The position numbers were made by a program, and so were the translations under genes. The notes under the pieces were generated by a model, which was given only the letters and a program-made list of their open reading frames with translations, did not search any database and had not been told where the DNA came from. Below, piece by piece: positions 1 to 12,704 of a DNA stretch of 64,000 nucleotides (the stretch's first letter is position 1; each line of letters opens with the position of its first letter). Source of the DNA: Buddleja alternifolia (taxonomy: Eukaryota; Streptophyta; Magnoliopsida; Lamiales; Scrophulariaceae); contig CM033405.1 in NCBI GenBank assembly GCA_019426215.1, positions 6,487,001 to 6,551,000 of the forward strand, written 5' to 3'.

Positions 1-2
1 TT

Positions 3-842
3 CGCTACAAAGCCAGATTGGTGGCTAAAGGTTACGCTCAGATGGAGGGCATTGATTATAATGAGGTGTTTTCTCCAGTTGTAAAACACTCCTCCATTAG
101 AATTTTGTTGGCTTTGGTAGCACAGTTGGATTTTGAACTAGTTCAGTTGGATGTAAAAACTGCATTTTTACATGGAGACTTAGAAGAGGAAATCTATATG
201 ACTCAGCCAGAGGGATTCAAAGTTGCTGAAAATGAAAATTTGGTTTGTAAACTTCAAAAATCGTTGTACGGATTGAAACAATCTCCGAGGCAGTGGTACA
301 AGCGATTTGACAAGTTTATGATGGGAATTGGGTACACAAGAAGCAAATACGATCATTGTGTGTATTTGCACAAGCTACAAGATGGATCCTTCATATATCT
401 TCTTCTGTATGTTGATGATATGTTGATTGCCTCCCCGAGTCTAATAGAAATTGAGAAGTTGAAGACTCATTTGAAAAGGGAGTTCGAGATGAAGGATCTA
501 GGTGAGGCGAAAAAGATTCTCGGCATGGAGATTTTCAGAGATAGAAAATCGAAGAGGCTTTGTTTGACTCAGAAACAATATCTGAGTAGGATGTTGAGGC
601 GTTTTGGCATTGATGAAAAGTCAAAACCAGTTAGTACTCCGCTTGCTCCTCATTTTAAGCTTAGTGCTGCTTTATCACCGAAATCTGATGCAGAACGGGA
701 ATACATGTCAAAAGTACTGTATGCAAATGTTGTTGGTAGCTTCATATATGCTATGGTGTGTACGAGGCTTGATATTTCCCAAGCAGTGGGGGTTGTGAGC
801 AGGTATATGCATGATCCTGGAAAGGAACATTGGAAAATTTGA
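3..842 (+). pseudogene. Ty1/copia reverse transcriptase fragment (RVT_2), both ends missing
   Basis: The reading frame is open from the window edge and encodes the copia-type reverse transcriptase: a GYAQ..G.DY..VFSPVVK stretch at the start, QLDVKTAFLHGDL, a LYGLKQSPRQWYKRF block, and the catalytic YVDD motif at about residue 131 of the frame. In the family this domain copies element RNA into cDNA inside cytoplasmic particles. The frame breaks off just after the VSRYMHDPGKEHWK block, where an intact element would continue into the connection and RNase H domains. Instead, about 70 bases later a purine-rich tract and an LTR begin, so the C-terminal part of pol has been deleted. Gag, protease and integrase would lie outside the window. 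Not functional as it stands. Confidence 0.93.
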
Positions 843-910
843 AGATTGGTTTTGGTGACCCCGTTTGACGAGGAGATTGAAGATTTTGGAAATTCGCCAA
901 GGTGGAGATT

Positions 911-1414
911 TGTTGAAGTGTGGTGAAGAAATGATTCATTTCCTTTGATAATGAAGAGCACATTTGTCCCACATTGGAAACATATTGTAAAGGGTGGTCT
1001 CTTTCTCCTATAAAAGGAGACCACCTCTTTAGTTTATAATCCATCCCAACATTTGCCCAAGTCTTTAAGGCATTTTGTTTTCTCTCCTCTATAGTTTGTA
1101 ATATTTTCACTTCAGTCCTTAGTGAAATATTTTTGGTGGGGTCCGAGGACGTAGGCTAAATTAGCCGAACCTCGTTAAATTTGGTGTTTCTTTATTTTGT
1201 GCTATTCTTCAAGTAGCCATGTTAGTTATAATTGTAGTGTTATATTGAGCTATTAAATACGTCTAGTTAATTCTGTCGAGGAGATTTGGTTTTAAGCGCG
1301 ACCGTTGTGACGCCTCCAATCTTTCCTGGGAATTAAATCTAGTGTGGTTTTCTAGTACAATATTTCTCTCGCTATTTCTATATTTGATGGAATATGACTC
1401 TGAGTTCCACAACA
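911..1414 (+). mobile_element. 3' LTR of the truncated copia element
   Basis: The segment starts TGTTG and ends CAACA, a 5-bp terminal inverted repeat of the TG..CA type. It is preceded by a purine-rich tract (CCAAGGTGGAGATT) that fits a polypurine primer. A TATAAAA box lies near 1014, as expected for the U3/R border. No second LTR is in the window, so the 5' end of the element lies to the left. Boundaries rest on these signals only. Confidence 0.75.
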
Positions 1415-2624
1415 ATAGGCTGGGAAAAATACTTTTTACCCTATATTTTATATATATAGAAATATATATAATATATATTGATTAAAATTTATCATCTGAT
1501 AATACATTGATTTTATTATACATATACATACATATATACTGTACATATATTTCTACAGATACAGATAAAAAATAAAATGCATATTGATATATAACTAAAT
1601 CTTTATCTACTAGAACGACGACGACAATCGCGATGGCATCAACGACTGGTGGGGGAGGGTGGTGAGGAGTTTGGTGAAGAATGGTGGTTTTTAGGTAGGG
1701 TGTTTGAGATAGTGGAGGTAGCAGCTGGACTCGCGATAGTGATGATGCAACTGTGCAGTGGTGATAGCGGCTCCAACGAGGGGTTGGTGTGTGGCCGAAG
1801 AAGGCGACATCAGGCTTGGCAAGGGATAACTAGGGTGGGTAGAAGCAAAACTCGTGACGGCGATGGAGCCTTGGCGACGGTTGTGGAGGGTGGCCCCAAA
1901 CTTAGAAAAATATGAGGTGGATGAGAATGGTAGATTCGCATCGGACGAAAATGATGGCAACTTGCAAGGGTGGAGTTGGCTGGGGATACGCTTCTCAGGC
2001 CGATGGTGGCATGCCAGCGGCCAGTGATTGTAAGGAAACGGTCAATAGCGATGGAAACATGGGTGATGGATGGAGGGTAGAGGGGGATGGTGACCAGTGG
2101 ATGGATGGTGGTGGTGAGGGAAAAGTGTAGTACATTTAAGATTTTGGGAAGGAGAAGAATCGGGGAAGAAAATGGGAGGAAAATTAAATGTACAATAAGT
2201 AACATAATGTTACAACAAAATAGGAAAAAAATGTAATGTAAATACCTTTCGAAAATAATGATATTTATATTGATGAATGTAAGTCAAAAGTGTTTAGGGG
2301 TCAGTGTGCTTTACCAGTTTTGTAGAAGTGAATTGCAAACCCAAATAAAAATGGAAGTATTTGAAGTGATTAAGGAAGAAATATAGTAAAAGTAAAAGTG
2401 GCTCTAATTACAACATATGAATAAAACTTTGGAAGCTCGCATGAGAGTGCTTCGACTGTCTAACGATGACAGACAATTTTTGAAATGTGCAGCTTGTAAG
2501 GGAGTTGGTTTGATAGCCCAAATGATGAAGTTTTGGCTTGTAATAGAGTTGGTTTGCTTGTTATATTCATTGTAAAATATGTTCGAGATCTTAAGTAAAA
2601 AAACTTAGTCTATTCAGGACGAAT
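1415..2624. other. Intergenic DNA, no gene recognised
   Basis: AT-rich sequence up to about 1610, with runs of TATATA. From about 1640 to 2130 the composition turns GC-rich, with many GATGG/GGTGG words and overlapping open frames of 70-130 residues on both strands. None resembles a protein I know, and the frames look like a by-product of the skewed composition. It could be an old captured or transposon fragment. Confidence 0.5.
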
Positions 2625-3415
2625 TCTACTTCACCTCTTGTACTCCAACCCAACCATACTTTACCCTTTTCTATTCTCAATTGTGTCACTTTACCTCCCT
2701 CATGCTCTTAAATGCTCAATTATTATTATTTTCAAAACTTCCATCAAAATGAATGCCCCCTTATATTTCTATACTAAATTATTAATAAAAAAGAGTATAC
2801 TTTAATGAATTAATATAATTTGTAGAATTAAATTAAATACTTTTAGTTCTTTAAAGATGTACGATATTTTGAATGATAATATATTTTTATTAAATAAGTT
2901 ATGATTTAAAAAGAATGTGATATCACTGCTTCCTAAGATATGAAGTGTTTATCTATAACTCATGTCAATTTAAAATATTTTTTTAAGAGTTTATTTAAAT
3001 GTCGATATAGGAAAATATTTAAAAACAAAAATTCAATAGAAAAAGAGCCATAAAGAAGGATTGGATTTTAAAAAAAAATCTAAACGGAAAAAGCTACTTT
3101 TTCCATATAACTTTTTTTTTTCTGAAAAATTAATAATTAATAATTTAGTGACATAAGAATAGTTTTTCAAATGATAGATTATTTCTTAAATGTTTTAGTT
3201 TTCACACATTTTAGAAAGTACATAATAGTATTTAAATTCAATTCTATGAATTAAATTAATTTACGAAAGTATAATGTATAAATTTACTAATGTTAAGAGT
3301 ACAAAGGAGTTTAGTGATACAATTTGGATGAAAATCTTAATAATAATAACTCAACAATTTCTAAGAGTACAATGAGGTAAAGTGTGATTGAGTTAGAGTA
3401 CAAGGGAGTAACCTA
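2625..3415. mobile_element. Probable foldback MITE
   Basis: The two ends are imperfect inverted copies: TTGTACTCCAACCCAACC near 2638 pairs with the complement of a stretch near 3365-3410 (TTGTACTCTAACTCAATC on the minus strand), with further pairing of the CTTTACC words inside. The interior is very AT-rich and non-coding. I could not fix a target duplication, so the ends are approximate and the superfamily is unassigned. Confidence 0.45.
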
Positions 3416-3443
3416 TAATTTTACCATTCTATTTATAGATAAT

Positions 3444-3651
3444 GAGTGTTTGGAAGTCCATTCTAAATGGACTTTTGGAGATAAAAGTCTATTTGTGAAA
3501 ATGTTACTAGTTTGACAATTAAAGATTGATGAATTTTTGGAATAAGTCAGATCTCCATATAGAAAAAGTGCATATTGGTGACTTTAAACTTTTTTTTTTT
3601 TTTTCGGCTCTTTCACAAGAAGTCATTTAAGTGTATTTTCACCAAACACTT
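3444..3651. mobile_element. Possible small MITE
   Basis: The segment opens GAGTGTTTGG and closes CCAAACACTTT, short inverted termini of the kind seen in Tourist/Stowaway-sized elements, around an AT-rich non-coding interior. The flanks do not give a clear target duplication, so this is tentative. Confidence 0.3.
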
Positions 3652-5594
3652 TACATTTCTAAAATCACTTATTAAAATGCCTGAAAAAATCCATCCTGTA
3701 AATGAACTCATTACTTGAAAAGTGAATACATATATTTTTCTCCAAGTAGTTAAAGCTAGAGGCCTTAGTAGAACCTATATTGATGCTATCATAATGTAAC
3801 GGAATGACATCTATACCAAATTAAAGCTTCAACCAAAGAGGTGTCCATGATTTCTACTCAAGCAATTTATTCAAATGCAGATTATTGATCGTATTTTTGT
3901 TTTGATATTTGCACGTCAAGATATAACTATAATACTATCAAGAGATGATTAATATCTAATAGTAAACAATTTATATTCAATTTCAACAAAAAACTCACAA
4001 TTACTCTCAAGTGGGTAACATGTCATGTTTGTCATGATGGTATCGATTCAATTACAAAAACTTAGTTTAGTAATGATGTATATCAAGGAGACAACTATTC
4101 CCAAATGATGTATTAAGCAATTTGCAGCCGGCCCTATTTCTCTTTCTCTCTTGAAGAGAAAAAACCTTGGGGCTATCCACTGGCCGACCGTTGTCCTCAC
4201 GGCGGTTCAACCCCTTCTTGGGCATTTATTGCCACCTCCCTCTTTTTTCCCTCCTCCATATCTCCAATGGGGGCTTTATTCTTTTTTTTCCGCGAGATCC
4301 ACCAGCCCCTTCACCCCTAACCCGCCACCGTCACAACCTCACGCCATCATCTCACGTTTGCAGCCGCCCTTTCCTCACATCCACTAGTTCGAGAACTGCC
4401 CCCGCCGCCATGATATCCAACCTGTTAGATTAGAGAAAACCCCGTAAAGAACTTGTATTATTGAGTAACATATTTATAGAGTTACAAGAGAGAGTATAAG
4501 AAAACCCTAAATTATAAAAAAAAAGTAAAAGATGAATAAGATAATAAGAATACTAATAATAATATCTAACACAACCTAGGTCTCAAACACGATCTCCCCA
4601 TCACTTCCTTGTACTAGCTAAAGTTAGTTTTGGACTTGGGGTCTTTGGTTCCAACATTTTTATTTAAGAAGCCTGTGAAGATTGGGTTTGGTGTTCCCAC
4701 CTCATGGAACACCAACTCACCTTTTGTTGTTTCAGTGGTGATTTTTTAGTTTTTATCTTGGCTTTATTTTCTTTCTTTATGTTTCTGTTTGTATTTTGCT
4801 TTTGTTTCGTGGCTTTGTTGTTGCATCGGTTTTCTCTTCTTGAATAGATATGTTGTTGGGACAAGGTCAAAGATTTTCAGGTTGGCATCAAGTTTGATTG
4901 GAGGGTGCAATTTTTGGGTCCAATATAATTGGGAGTTATTTTCTTCTCGTAGAATTCACTCCATTTCAACTTCAAAAAAATTTCACTTGTTGGGATCTAG
5001 ATATTAGAGCTCTAGAGACCTCCAAATCAGGAGATCCATCCGATTGCTTCCTTAGTGATCAGACTAATTGTTGCTTTCTTACTTCAGATTGTCATTCCCC
5101 CGAAATTAAATCTTATTCGTGTAATGCCACATTTGTTTTTTGTGCCTCATGTAATTTGGAAATGTTTTGACCCCCCTTTTTGACATAATGGTGGGGTTTA
5201 CCATCAACTTTAATCAAGCATGATTATTGACTTATCAAAATAAATAAATAAATGACATTGTACTATAAAATATCTAAATAAAAATAAAATATTGTCAAAT
5301 AATTGTTATGAATGGATACCCTTAAAAATAATGTCGTGCAGTATTATGGCCGAGACATTTTTGAGGTGTCTGAAATAACAAAAAAGGAAGAGAAAATTCT
5401 ATATACTGTACCCAATACAAAATTTAAAGTATCGGACACACCTTAAATACAAGATAAAATACTGCTTTAATATTATACAATACTTTAAAAAGTTGCACAG
5501 AAACAAAGAAATGTAAAGAACTAAACAAAATTTACATATCTTCAATGCATAGTATCCTATACTTTTGAAATTTATTGTATCATATTCGTATCCA
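3652..5594. other. Intergenic DNA, no gene recognised
   Basis: Mostly AT-rich. A pyrimidine- and proline-codon-rich patch at about 4140-4430 and a moderately coding-looking stretch at about 4890-5170 give open frames of 70-90 residues, but neither shows a domain I recognise or continues across plausible splice sites. No RNA gene is evident. Confidence 0.5.
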
Positions 5595-5922
5595 TCTATA
5601 CTATTATATAAAGTGGGAGAGACATAGAGTAACTACTTTAGACTCAAATTTTGGTGAAATCTTCATCCACCTAAAATTTAACAAATATCCCAAATAAATA
5701 CCATTTTCTCTTTAAATTTTATTCTCTTTTCTATTTTCTCTCACATTATTTTTATATATCACGTTTATTTTCCTTTTCTCTCCTATATCTTTTTTTCACA
5801 TTTTATGTTTTATTTATTTAATTTTGCTACAAAAAATAATTATTAAATTAACTTTAATTAAAAGAATTTTTTTTAAATTTTTTCTATTTTGCATACGTAA
5901 ACGAGGGTGCAGCGTTTATTAG
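5595..5922 (+). mobile_element. Small non-autonomous Helitron-like element
   Basis: The segment begins TCTATACTATTATATAAAG directly after an A, the characteristic plant Helitron 5' start, and runs 328 bp through AT-rich non-coding DNA to a GC-richer 3' patch ending TTAG before a T. Helitrons normally end CTRR after a short hairpin. Here the end is TTAG and the hairpin is poor, so the 3' boundary is less certain than the 5' one. Confidence 0.5.
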
Positions 5923-6342
5923 TATATTTATATTATAATTACTCAGTCACCATTCTCATATTACGAAGAGATAATCTCCCTTGACACGTCTTTGATCCCT
6001 CAGTCGCACTACAAGTCAGCTTTGACGGCCGAGAGCCACGTTAGATGACCAAAGTTACTGTCCGCCTTGCAACACCCAAACATGTACACTTTCCTTATTT
6101 TCAAGATTAAATATTCGAAAAAGATAATATTGTTTATTTATCCAATTTGCAAATATTATATACTATTTGGTTTTTGTCCCCAACTCTGGATAAAGATAAG
6201 GCATCATTTCACGATCAATATCCTCACACAGATTCATTCATTTTCTAGTCTCTCTCTCTCTCTATTTCTCTCTCCGCCTATACATACACACACCAACCGT
6301 ATCTATCTATACTAGTGCAAGTTTCTTGTGATCACGGCGGCG
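5923..6342 (+). promoter_or_regulatory. Upstream region and 5' leader of the OXS3-like gene
   Basis: This holds the proximal promoter and untranslated leader of the gene starting at 6343. A CT-rich tract (TCTCTCTCTCTC-like, about 6247-6280) lies 60-95 bases before the ATG, a common feature of plant leaders. I do not see one convincing TATA box; AT-rich candidates lie around 6150-6165. Confidence 0.45.
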
Positions 6343-9101
6343 ATGTCTGTAGCCTTGGAGAGGAGCAACTCCGGTGGCGATCACCGCATCGAACGGTCAG
6401 GATTTGCGCACCGCAATATGGCCTTTGCTTCGTCGATCTACAACTCGGCGGAGTTATCCGGCGCCGATCAAAGGTTCGAGGATGCTCAGCAGGTGGTGTT
6501 GGATGATCGGAGCGGTTCTTTGTCATCGTCATCCACTTCTTCGATCGGGAAAAACAGCGACGACTCTTCCCGCGGCGGCGGCGGCGGATGCGACGGGGAA
6601 GAGGTGCAGAGTGAATATAAAGGTGGACCGTTGGATAGTTTGGAAGCTTTGGAGGATGTTTTGCCCGTAAAGTACGTGTTTACCCTTTCGTTCCTTTTTT
6701 TTGGGTCTAAATAGTCAACTTTATCGATCTTAGGGTTTTGAGTTAGTAGTAATTTATTATCATGTGATTTGATCGTAATTTTTTTTTATCAGAGTTTAGG
6801 TATTGGCGGTTTAGGGCTTTGGACTGTTTTTTTCTTCTTTTTAGATTCTTAGGGTTTAATTTAGGGGAAAAAAAAAGAAAAAATGATTCTTAGTTTTTCA
6901 TGTGCAGCTTAGTCTAAACAAATGCTATGAACCGTGTTTAGTGAAGTAATGGCATTGGAAAATTATGGTTGTGGTTGGTATGAACAAAAGTTAATTTCCT
7001 TTTTCGGGAATTTAGGGTTGGTTAGGGATTATGGTAATATTTGTTTTAGGTTGACCTTTCTTGAAATAATCTTTGTTTTAATATTTATAATTAATGTCAA
7101 GAGCCAACTTAAGTCCCTGCTTCAATAGTGCTGGGTTAGTGGGGTGCAATAATAAAAAAATAGCCGGATATATATCATCTTTGTGAAAATATTTGTGTAA
7201 ACTCTCTAATTGATATGATATTAGTTTGGTCCAGATGCATGATTTGAGACATGGTTTTTGATTATTTGGCTTACAAATTTCTGGGCAATGCATTCTACCA
7301 AGCTCTTGTTCGTTGCTTCCTTCGTATAATCACTTTGATAAGACAATAATATCAATATATTACATACTTCAATCAATTTCTTGTATATATTAGAATAATT
7401 GGTGAAACTTCTGCTGTTTGTTATTTTTCTGATTCCGGCTTATAATTCACAATTATGCAAACAACAACTTTCCTTTCTTCAATCTGTTATATATGTGTGT
7501 TTATTTGCCTGAAATACTATCTTTTTCCCAACGGTTATTGCAGATTAAATTGAATAATCTTGTAGAAGTGGTTTATATCTTTGTTTCTCTGGGTACATTT
7601 ACTTGATTGCTATTGTTTATAATCTTTATTCTGTTGGTTAATATTCTTTTCTGAGTTGTAAGATGCCAACATATCCCTAACGGTGTAACAGTCCTGTAAT
7701 CATCCAGCGTCTTTATTTTTTCAATCTCCTTTCCTTAAGCTATATTTCAAATTTTCAAAGTTGGCTTCTCGCTGGAAGGACCATCTCTTATGTGAAAATG
7801 ACTGCTCTGGGCAGCACTCTTATGGATGCTTAATTTTTTGAATACAAGAGTGCTTATCCTGCATCTATATGCTAGATAATGAGAAGTAAAACAAGTAGTT
7901 TGGGAAACTAATCAGATTGATTATTTTGTCGAGAGCTTGTTTGGATGGATCTAATACCGAAAAAAGTGAGCCTGAACTCGTTTTAAGGTTCATCTTGAGA
8001 TATTACGGCACTCACATATTATTGGGTTCTCACGACAACCTTGAATAGAAGTCTATTTGGCTAAGGTTGATTGTCTCGGTTTCCTGGTGATGAACTTTTT
8101 TCTGTGAAGTATGTTTTTGTCTTATAATTACAGTAAAGACAGAGATCAGGTTGCATCTGATCTTCTCATTTGTTTGAAGATGCGAAGAAATTAGATGGAG
8201 AAAAAGGACAAAGAACCCAAAATATATAAATTCAGGCTGCAGTGGAAATTAACCTGTCTATATTGTTCTTTTATCCAGAGAAATCTTTGAGCATTTATTT
8301 TCATTTACATTTCTGCTTCTGCATTAAACGAGGGTCTGGTGCTTGGTTTTTTGGTATTTCTTTCATGTATTGTCTGTACATGGCATAAGTTCTCTTTTGT
8401 TATCCCCCAAATAAGATGCAAGTTTCGTGCGTTTGAAGCCACCATCCACTTCTTATTGATATTCTTCATCTTTTCATTGCGTATAATCTGGCCCTTGCAC
8501 AGACCTTTTTTTTTGGTAAAACTATTGTATCTGACATTGTCGTATCAGCTCTTTATTTCTTTCCTGTTTGTGTGGTTATTTTCTGATAGATGGCATTTGT
8601 CAAACTTATTTCAGGAAAAGCATATCGAAGTTCTATTGTGGTAAATCTAAATCTTTTACGAGTCTATCTGATGCAGCAACATTCTCAACGATTGAAGACA
8701 TCACTAAACCAGAAAATGCATACACCAAGAAACGCAAGAATTTGCTGGCGTTTAATAACTTTTGGGACAAGAATCATAACATCTTACGAGGCAGCAAGGG
8801 CGGTATATCAAAAAGACCTACCAATTCTAGAAGTATGCTGTCTCTCGCGGCAACCATGAACTGCTCTGAGGCCAACAGTGGCGAAACTTCTAACTCTAAT
8901 TCGTCGTCTGGTTGTTGCCTTCCTCCTTTGCCACCACATGCGAGAAGAGCTATTCAGATTGAGCGTTCATCATCACCTCCTGCTGACAAGTTTTCTTCTT
9001 GGCGGTCTTTCTCCTTGTCTGATCTGCAAGGTGCTGCTGGTGTTGATGAATCTTCTGATCCAAGCTCTACTGGATTATGGAGCAATAAGAGCGAAAAATA
9101 A
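6343..9101 (+). CDS. OXS3-like (OXIDATIVE STRESS 3 family) protein, two exons
   Basis: Exons 6343-6671 and 8615-9101 join across a 1943-bp GT..AG intron to give 271 residues; the split Lys codon (AA|G) keeps phase. The start is the first ATG after the CT-rich leader. Exon 1 carries the family core SSIGKNSDDSS (residues 66-76) after a Ser run, an acidic stretch and GPLDSLEALEDVLPVK. Exon 2 opens with the second conserved block, SKFYCGKSKSFTSLSDA, then a KPEN.YTKKRKNLL motif, a PLPPHARRA segment and a Ser-rich tail. In Arabidopsis, OXS3 is a nuclear, chromatin-associated factor that raises tolerance to cadmium and oxidative stress; the same role here is inference from resemblance. No membrane segment or signal peptide is seen. 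The gene looks intact. It lies immediately left of the triplicated segment and does not appear to be part of it. Confidence 0.88.
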
Positions 9102-9239
9102 TTACTATGTAGACCTGCCTTTGTTTTCTCTTTCGCCCTATGAATCTAAATTATGGTAGATGTTCATGGAGGTGGAGACCTTTGTACTGTCTTTCTTGTT
9201 CTGTAATGTGCTTCTGTTTGTTGCAGTTAATTTTTAGGC

Positions 9240-9780
9240 ATGGCACTATTTCGAACATTTTCAGAATGTAATCACTTAATATACTACTAGTTTCTGCTTT
9301 TGATTCTGTCCAATAATTTCTGTTAGATATTCTGCAAAGTCCAAGAAACCAACTGTGTTTTCTTCTGACTGCCATGTTGCTCCCTCTGAAAGTCCTTAGG
9401 CAGGTGTATATGCGTGCCCCACAGAAAGTTAGAATTTCACTCTCTTCTGCATTCAAATAGATGTTGGCAGCCGCTAACAGTTTAGTCTGCCAGCTCATAG
9501 AGAAGTTTCCTGACTTAATATTTGTAAGATTTCTCATTTGTTGTTGGACTTTGTGAAATCTATTTGATTTTTGTCAATCGCTTAGCAATTGCTCGATCAG
9601 TTTTAGATACATGCTGGTTGCTATGGCCAACTTCTGGGAATGGTGATGGCAGCTAGGCATAGGAATTTCAATTTTCTGGCTGGAGGTGCAAGGGAAGCTG
9701 GATCAAGTTGAATCACAATAATAGATTGTCAGTTGTCTTCCTCCTTAAGGTATGGTCTACAACCTAGCTTTTGACAATTA
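9240..9780 (+). repeat. Conserved non-coding block, copy 1
   Basis: This block recurs at about 14060-14620 and 19850-20345. Shared words include CATTTTCAGAATGTAATC (copies 1 and 3), CCTTAGGCAGGT, AAGTTAGAAT and GCATAGGAATTTCA, ending at a GATTGTCA..TTCCTCCTTAAGGT motif. Open frames in one copy are broken in the others, so it is not conserved as protein. It begins close behind the OXS3-like gene and may derive from that 3' region or be an old distal regulatory part of the duplicated gene. Confidence 0.75.
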
Positions 9781-9999
9781 TTGGAGCCCTTAATTATGCT
9801 TGAATTCATTAATCATTCAGATCATTTTGATATGTTAAAAATTTGTTTCACACTCATCTTGTTGGCTATTTAATGTTGTCATGATTGTCTGATTTTGCTT
9901 TTCTGGATGAGATAATTATCTGATGCATTTTGCGGAGATGCAATGTGACCTCTTGCAAATTGCAATATTTAACGTGTCTGGACTTTGATGGAAGAGTTG

Positions 10000-11290
10000 A
10001 ATGGAATAAATGTGTCGTGACTTAAAATCGGTACTTTATGTGTGGATTTTGATATAAAAGAACTATTCTGATTTAGGGTATAGATATTGGTTGAGTGTCT
10101 TCGTCTACGACATTAAATTCTGAAAGGACTTCTTTATATGCATCATGAGCATGATTCCGTTCGCTATAATAACTTAAAAAGTTCAAGCTGGCACATTAAT
10201 GACAATACGTTTTGCAGCTATTCCGTACAATTCATGTGTCCCAAAAGAGTGCAACCAAGAAGGTTCGTTATGAATTATGATGCATAGATGGCAAATTAGT
10301 TCCATTCTTTTACAAGTATTATACTCTTCTGACTCGGCTAAGTATCTTGACGTTGGCATAAGTCTATATGGATTCTGATATATATGTCAAGGATTTCGAC
10401 GTAAAAGAACAATTTTGTCGTTTATACATCACAGTGAGCCGTTTGGGCCACACATGAATTGTACGGAATAATTGCGACTCATTATCATTCATGTACCTGA
10501 TGGAATTCTTTTAAGTCATTTATTGAGAAAAAACAGTCAGTATAACGGAATGCCCTCGACACTTATGGAAATCCGTATAGACCAACGCAACTGTAGGGGA
10601 TACTCAGACAAGTGGTAACGGTCTAATACTTCTAGAAGAATGGGACTACTTTGTTGGTAATACATCATGACGAATCTTTTGAGTCATACTTTTTGGGACG
10701 CATGAGTAGGGAATAATTGCAATATGTATCGTCATTTTGCGTCAACTTAACCAATTTAAGTTATCTATTTGAGAATAAACAAGTAAACAATATAATGGTG
10801 AATAGGATCATGCTCATGGCATATATCTAGAACTCCTTTTGGATTTTAAGGTCAGGGCGAGTTAGAACAGTCTAATATTTGTAAAAGAATATGACTATAT
10901 TTGTTGTTCATAAACCTTTTCTGTTTCTTACTTTCTGGCCCACATGAGTTTTACAGAATAACTGCAACATATATTGTCATTGGTGCATCGGCTTAAACTT
11001 TTTAAGGTTATCGAGCATAAACAACGGAATGTATAACAGCGGATTGGTATGTTCTTTTAGAAAACCTTTTAGATTTTAGTTTTAAAGTTGTAGGTACTCA
11101 GTCAAGTGATAACAATAATATTTGCTATCAAATGGAAATGTCGGAAGTTTTTATCGCGAAAGTTCCCTTGTTAAAGGTATTTTATAGAGCAATTTTCTAT
11201 TACATATTTATGACAACACTTTTACAACGGATAGAAAACTAAAAAAACAGAAGTGATAATGCAGTGGTGCACTAGACTCTAAGCTTCAAA
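10000..11290 (+). repeat. Tandem repeat array A (about 240-bp units)
   Basis: Diverged units carry the same ordered words: ATTTTGTCG-TTTATACATCA, a GAGTCATACTTT..GG stretch, CATGAATTGTACGGAATAA, ACTTTTTAAG, and a GATCATGCTCATG..TATATA segment. The ATTTTG-type anchor falls at about 10412, 10648 and 10897, so spacing is about 236-250 bp. Non-coding in every frame. Confidence 0.75.
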
Positions 11291-12176
11291 GTTGGGACAG
11301 TCAAATAATAAGTCTAGCTTTGGTATTTTACTGAGCCATGAGTGCAGTCTGCTGAGCTATAAGTTTAAAGCTTAACATAACGCTGATACATTTAGATCTT
11401 TATTCATTTCTTGGCTGCTGGTATGCTTTTTAGGTACATATATACGGAACTAGGTTAGTAGCAGATAATATATTTCTGGACAGTCATATAAATGTTTAAA
11501 CTACAGGACACTAGAGTAACGAGGTAGACCTGATTTTCTATTGTTTTATGGTGAGTGGATCTCATCGGTATTATTGAGTTTATGATTTTCTTTGTCAAGT
11601 ATTAAGTTGAGAACTAGTTATTGCAAAAAACAACAATTTCAGTAATTATTTTCAACTTCTTGATTTGTCTATGTTTCATGTGAAAAGTCTGATTGTTAAT
11701 CCCTTGGATTGGGCAGATGGAGTATCTAATTACTGTAATTCCATGGATCATTGGAATTTCACAGCAAAGTAAGTGTGAAAAGATCTGTTCTCTTCAGGAA
11801 TGGAAGAAAGAGGATTTGACCAGAAGGTTGGTTGGAGAGCGTTACTAACTTTTAACTTATTGCCAAAGCATGGGCTTTTGTGATCTGTACAAGAGCTTGG
11901 CCTTTTAGTAACTGGTTGAGTCCCTTGATTTCTCCACCATGACATGTGTAAGGTTTTCTCTGGGTCTTACTGACCTGAAACGTAAAACCACGAGTATTTC
12001 CAGGGCTAATTGCTATAATCCCAATGGTAACATTAATTTCTACCAACTAAAGATGATTTTTCTGTGAGATGATTCCAAATTATCATAATTACTGTTTGTT
12101 TTTTAGTAAAACAACTGATGTACACAACTGTATGACTTTATCTCACCTTTCATGCTGCAAAGCACTGCTGGACTGC

Positions 12177-12693
12177 TATATAAACGGGCATGGGGTTGTG
12201 AAGTTCACTTGTAACAAAAGATTCTCCATGAGAAGGGTTTTCTCGAGTAAGCCTCCTTCCGTATTTTCCCTTCACCCAACAATTGTAGTATTTTAGATCT
12301 CTTACTTCAAGGTTTTATAAACCTGCAATTTTATGTCAACTTGCTGGCCATTAGATTTTATGGAAAAAAACATCAAATTTGAAGTAACTGCATGCATTCT
12401 TACTTATGTCGGAATAATCTGCATATCAGTTGTTTTAAGTTTATCTGCTATTGATGCTCTTTTCTTTAACCCATGTTTTTTCCCTGATTTTCTGTGTTGG
12501 AGCGCTTTCACAGGATAATTCATTCTATTTCTTTCATCAACTGTCTGAACTCTTCAAGCTGCAGTATACTGATATATGGCTACCCTGTCACATTTTTTTT
12601 TTTTTGGGAATTTTGGCCGCAATTTTAGTGCTCTCTTTTATTCTCCTTAATTTTTTCCTTTGTAATTGTAGTGTCTAAATTCTGTGTTATTAG
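12177..12693 (+). promoter_or_regulatory. TATA box and leader intron of RRM-like gene copy 1
   Basis: TATATAAA at 12177-12184 follows a conserved stretch also present upstream of copies 2 and 3 (TGACTTTATCTCACCTTT). About 65 bases on, a GTAAGC donor at 12247 opens a 447-bp intron that closes with TTATTAG at 12693, eleven bases before the ATG at 12705. All three copies keep the box, donor and acceptor at matching places, which argues for a spliced 5' UTR. Confidence 0.75.
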
Positions 12694-12704
12694 GTTTTAG
12701 CATC

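Noticed and set aside
4151..4433. Proline-rich frames as an exon
   Set aside because: Two overlapping frames are equally open because of pyrimidine-rich composition; no splice-linked continuation.
9151..9537. 128-codon minus-strand open frame in the conserved block
   Set aside because: The corresponding positions in the other two copies of the block are broken by stops and frame changes, so it is not conserved as protein.
12684..12704. Upstream extension of RRM-like gene copy 1 by seven codons
   Set aside because: It begins with a non-ATG codon and reaches into the conserved leader intron acceptor. The other two copies start at the equivalent of 12705.
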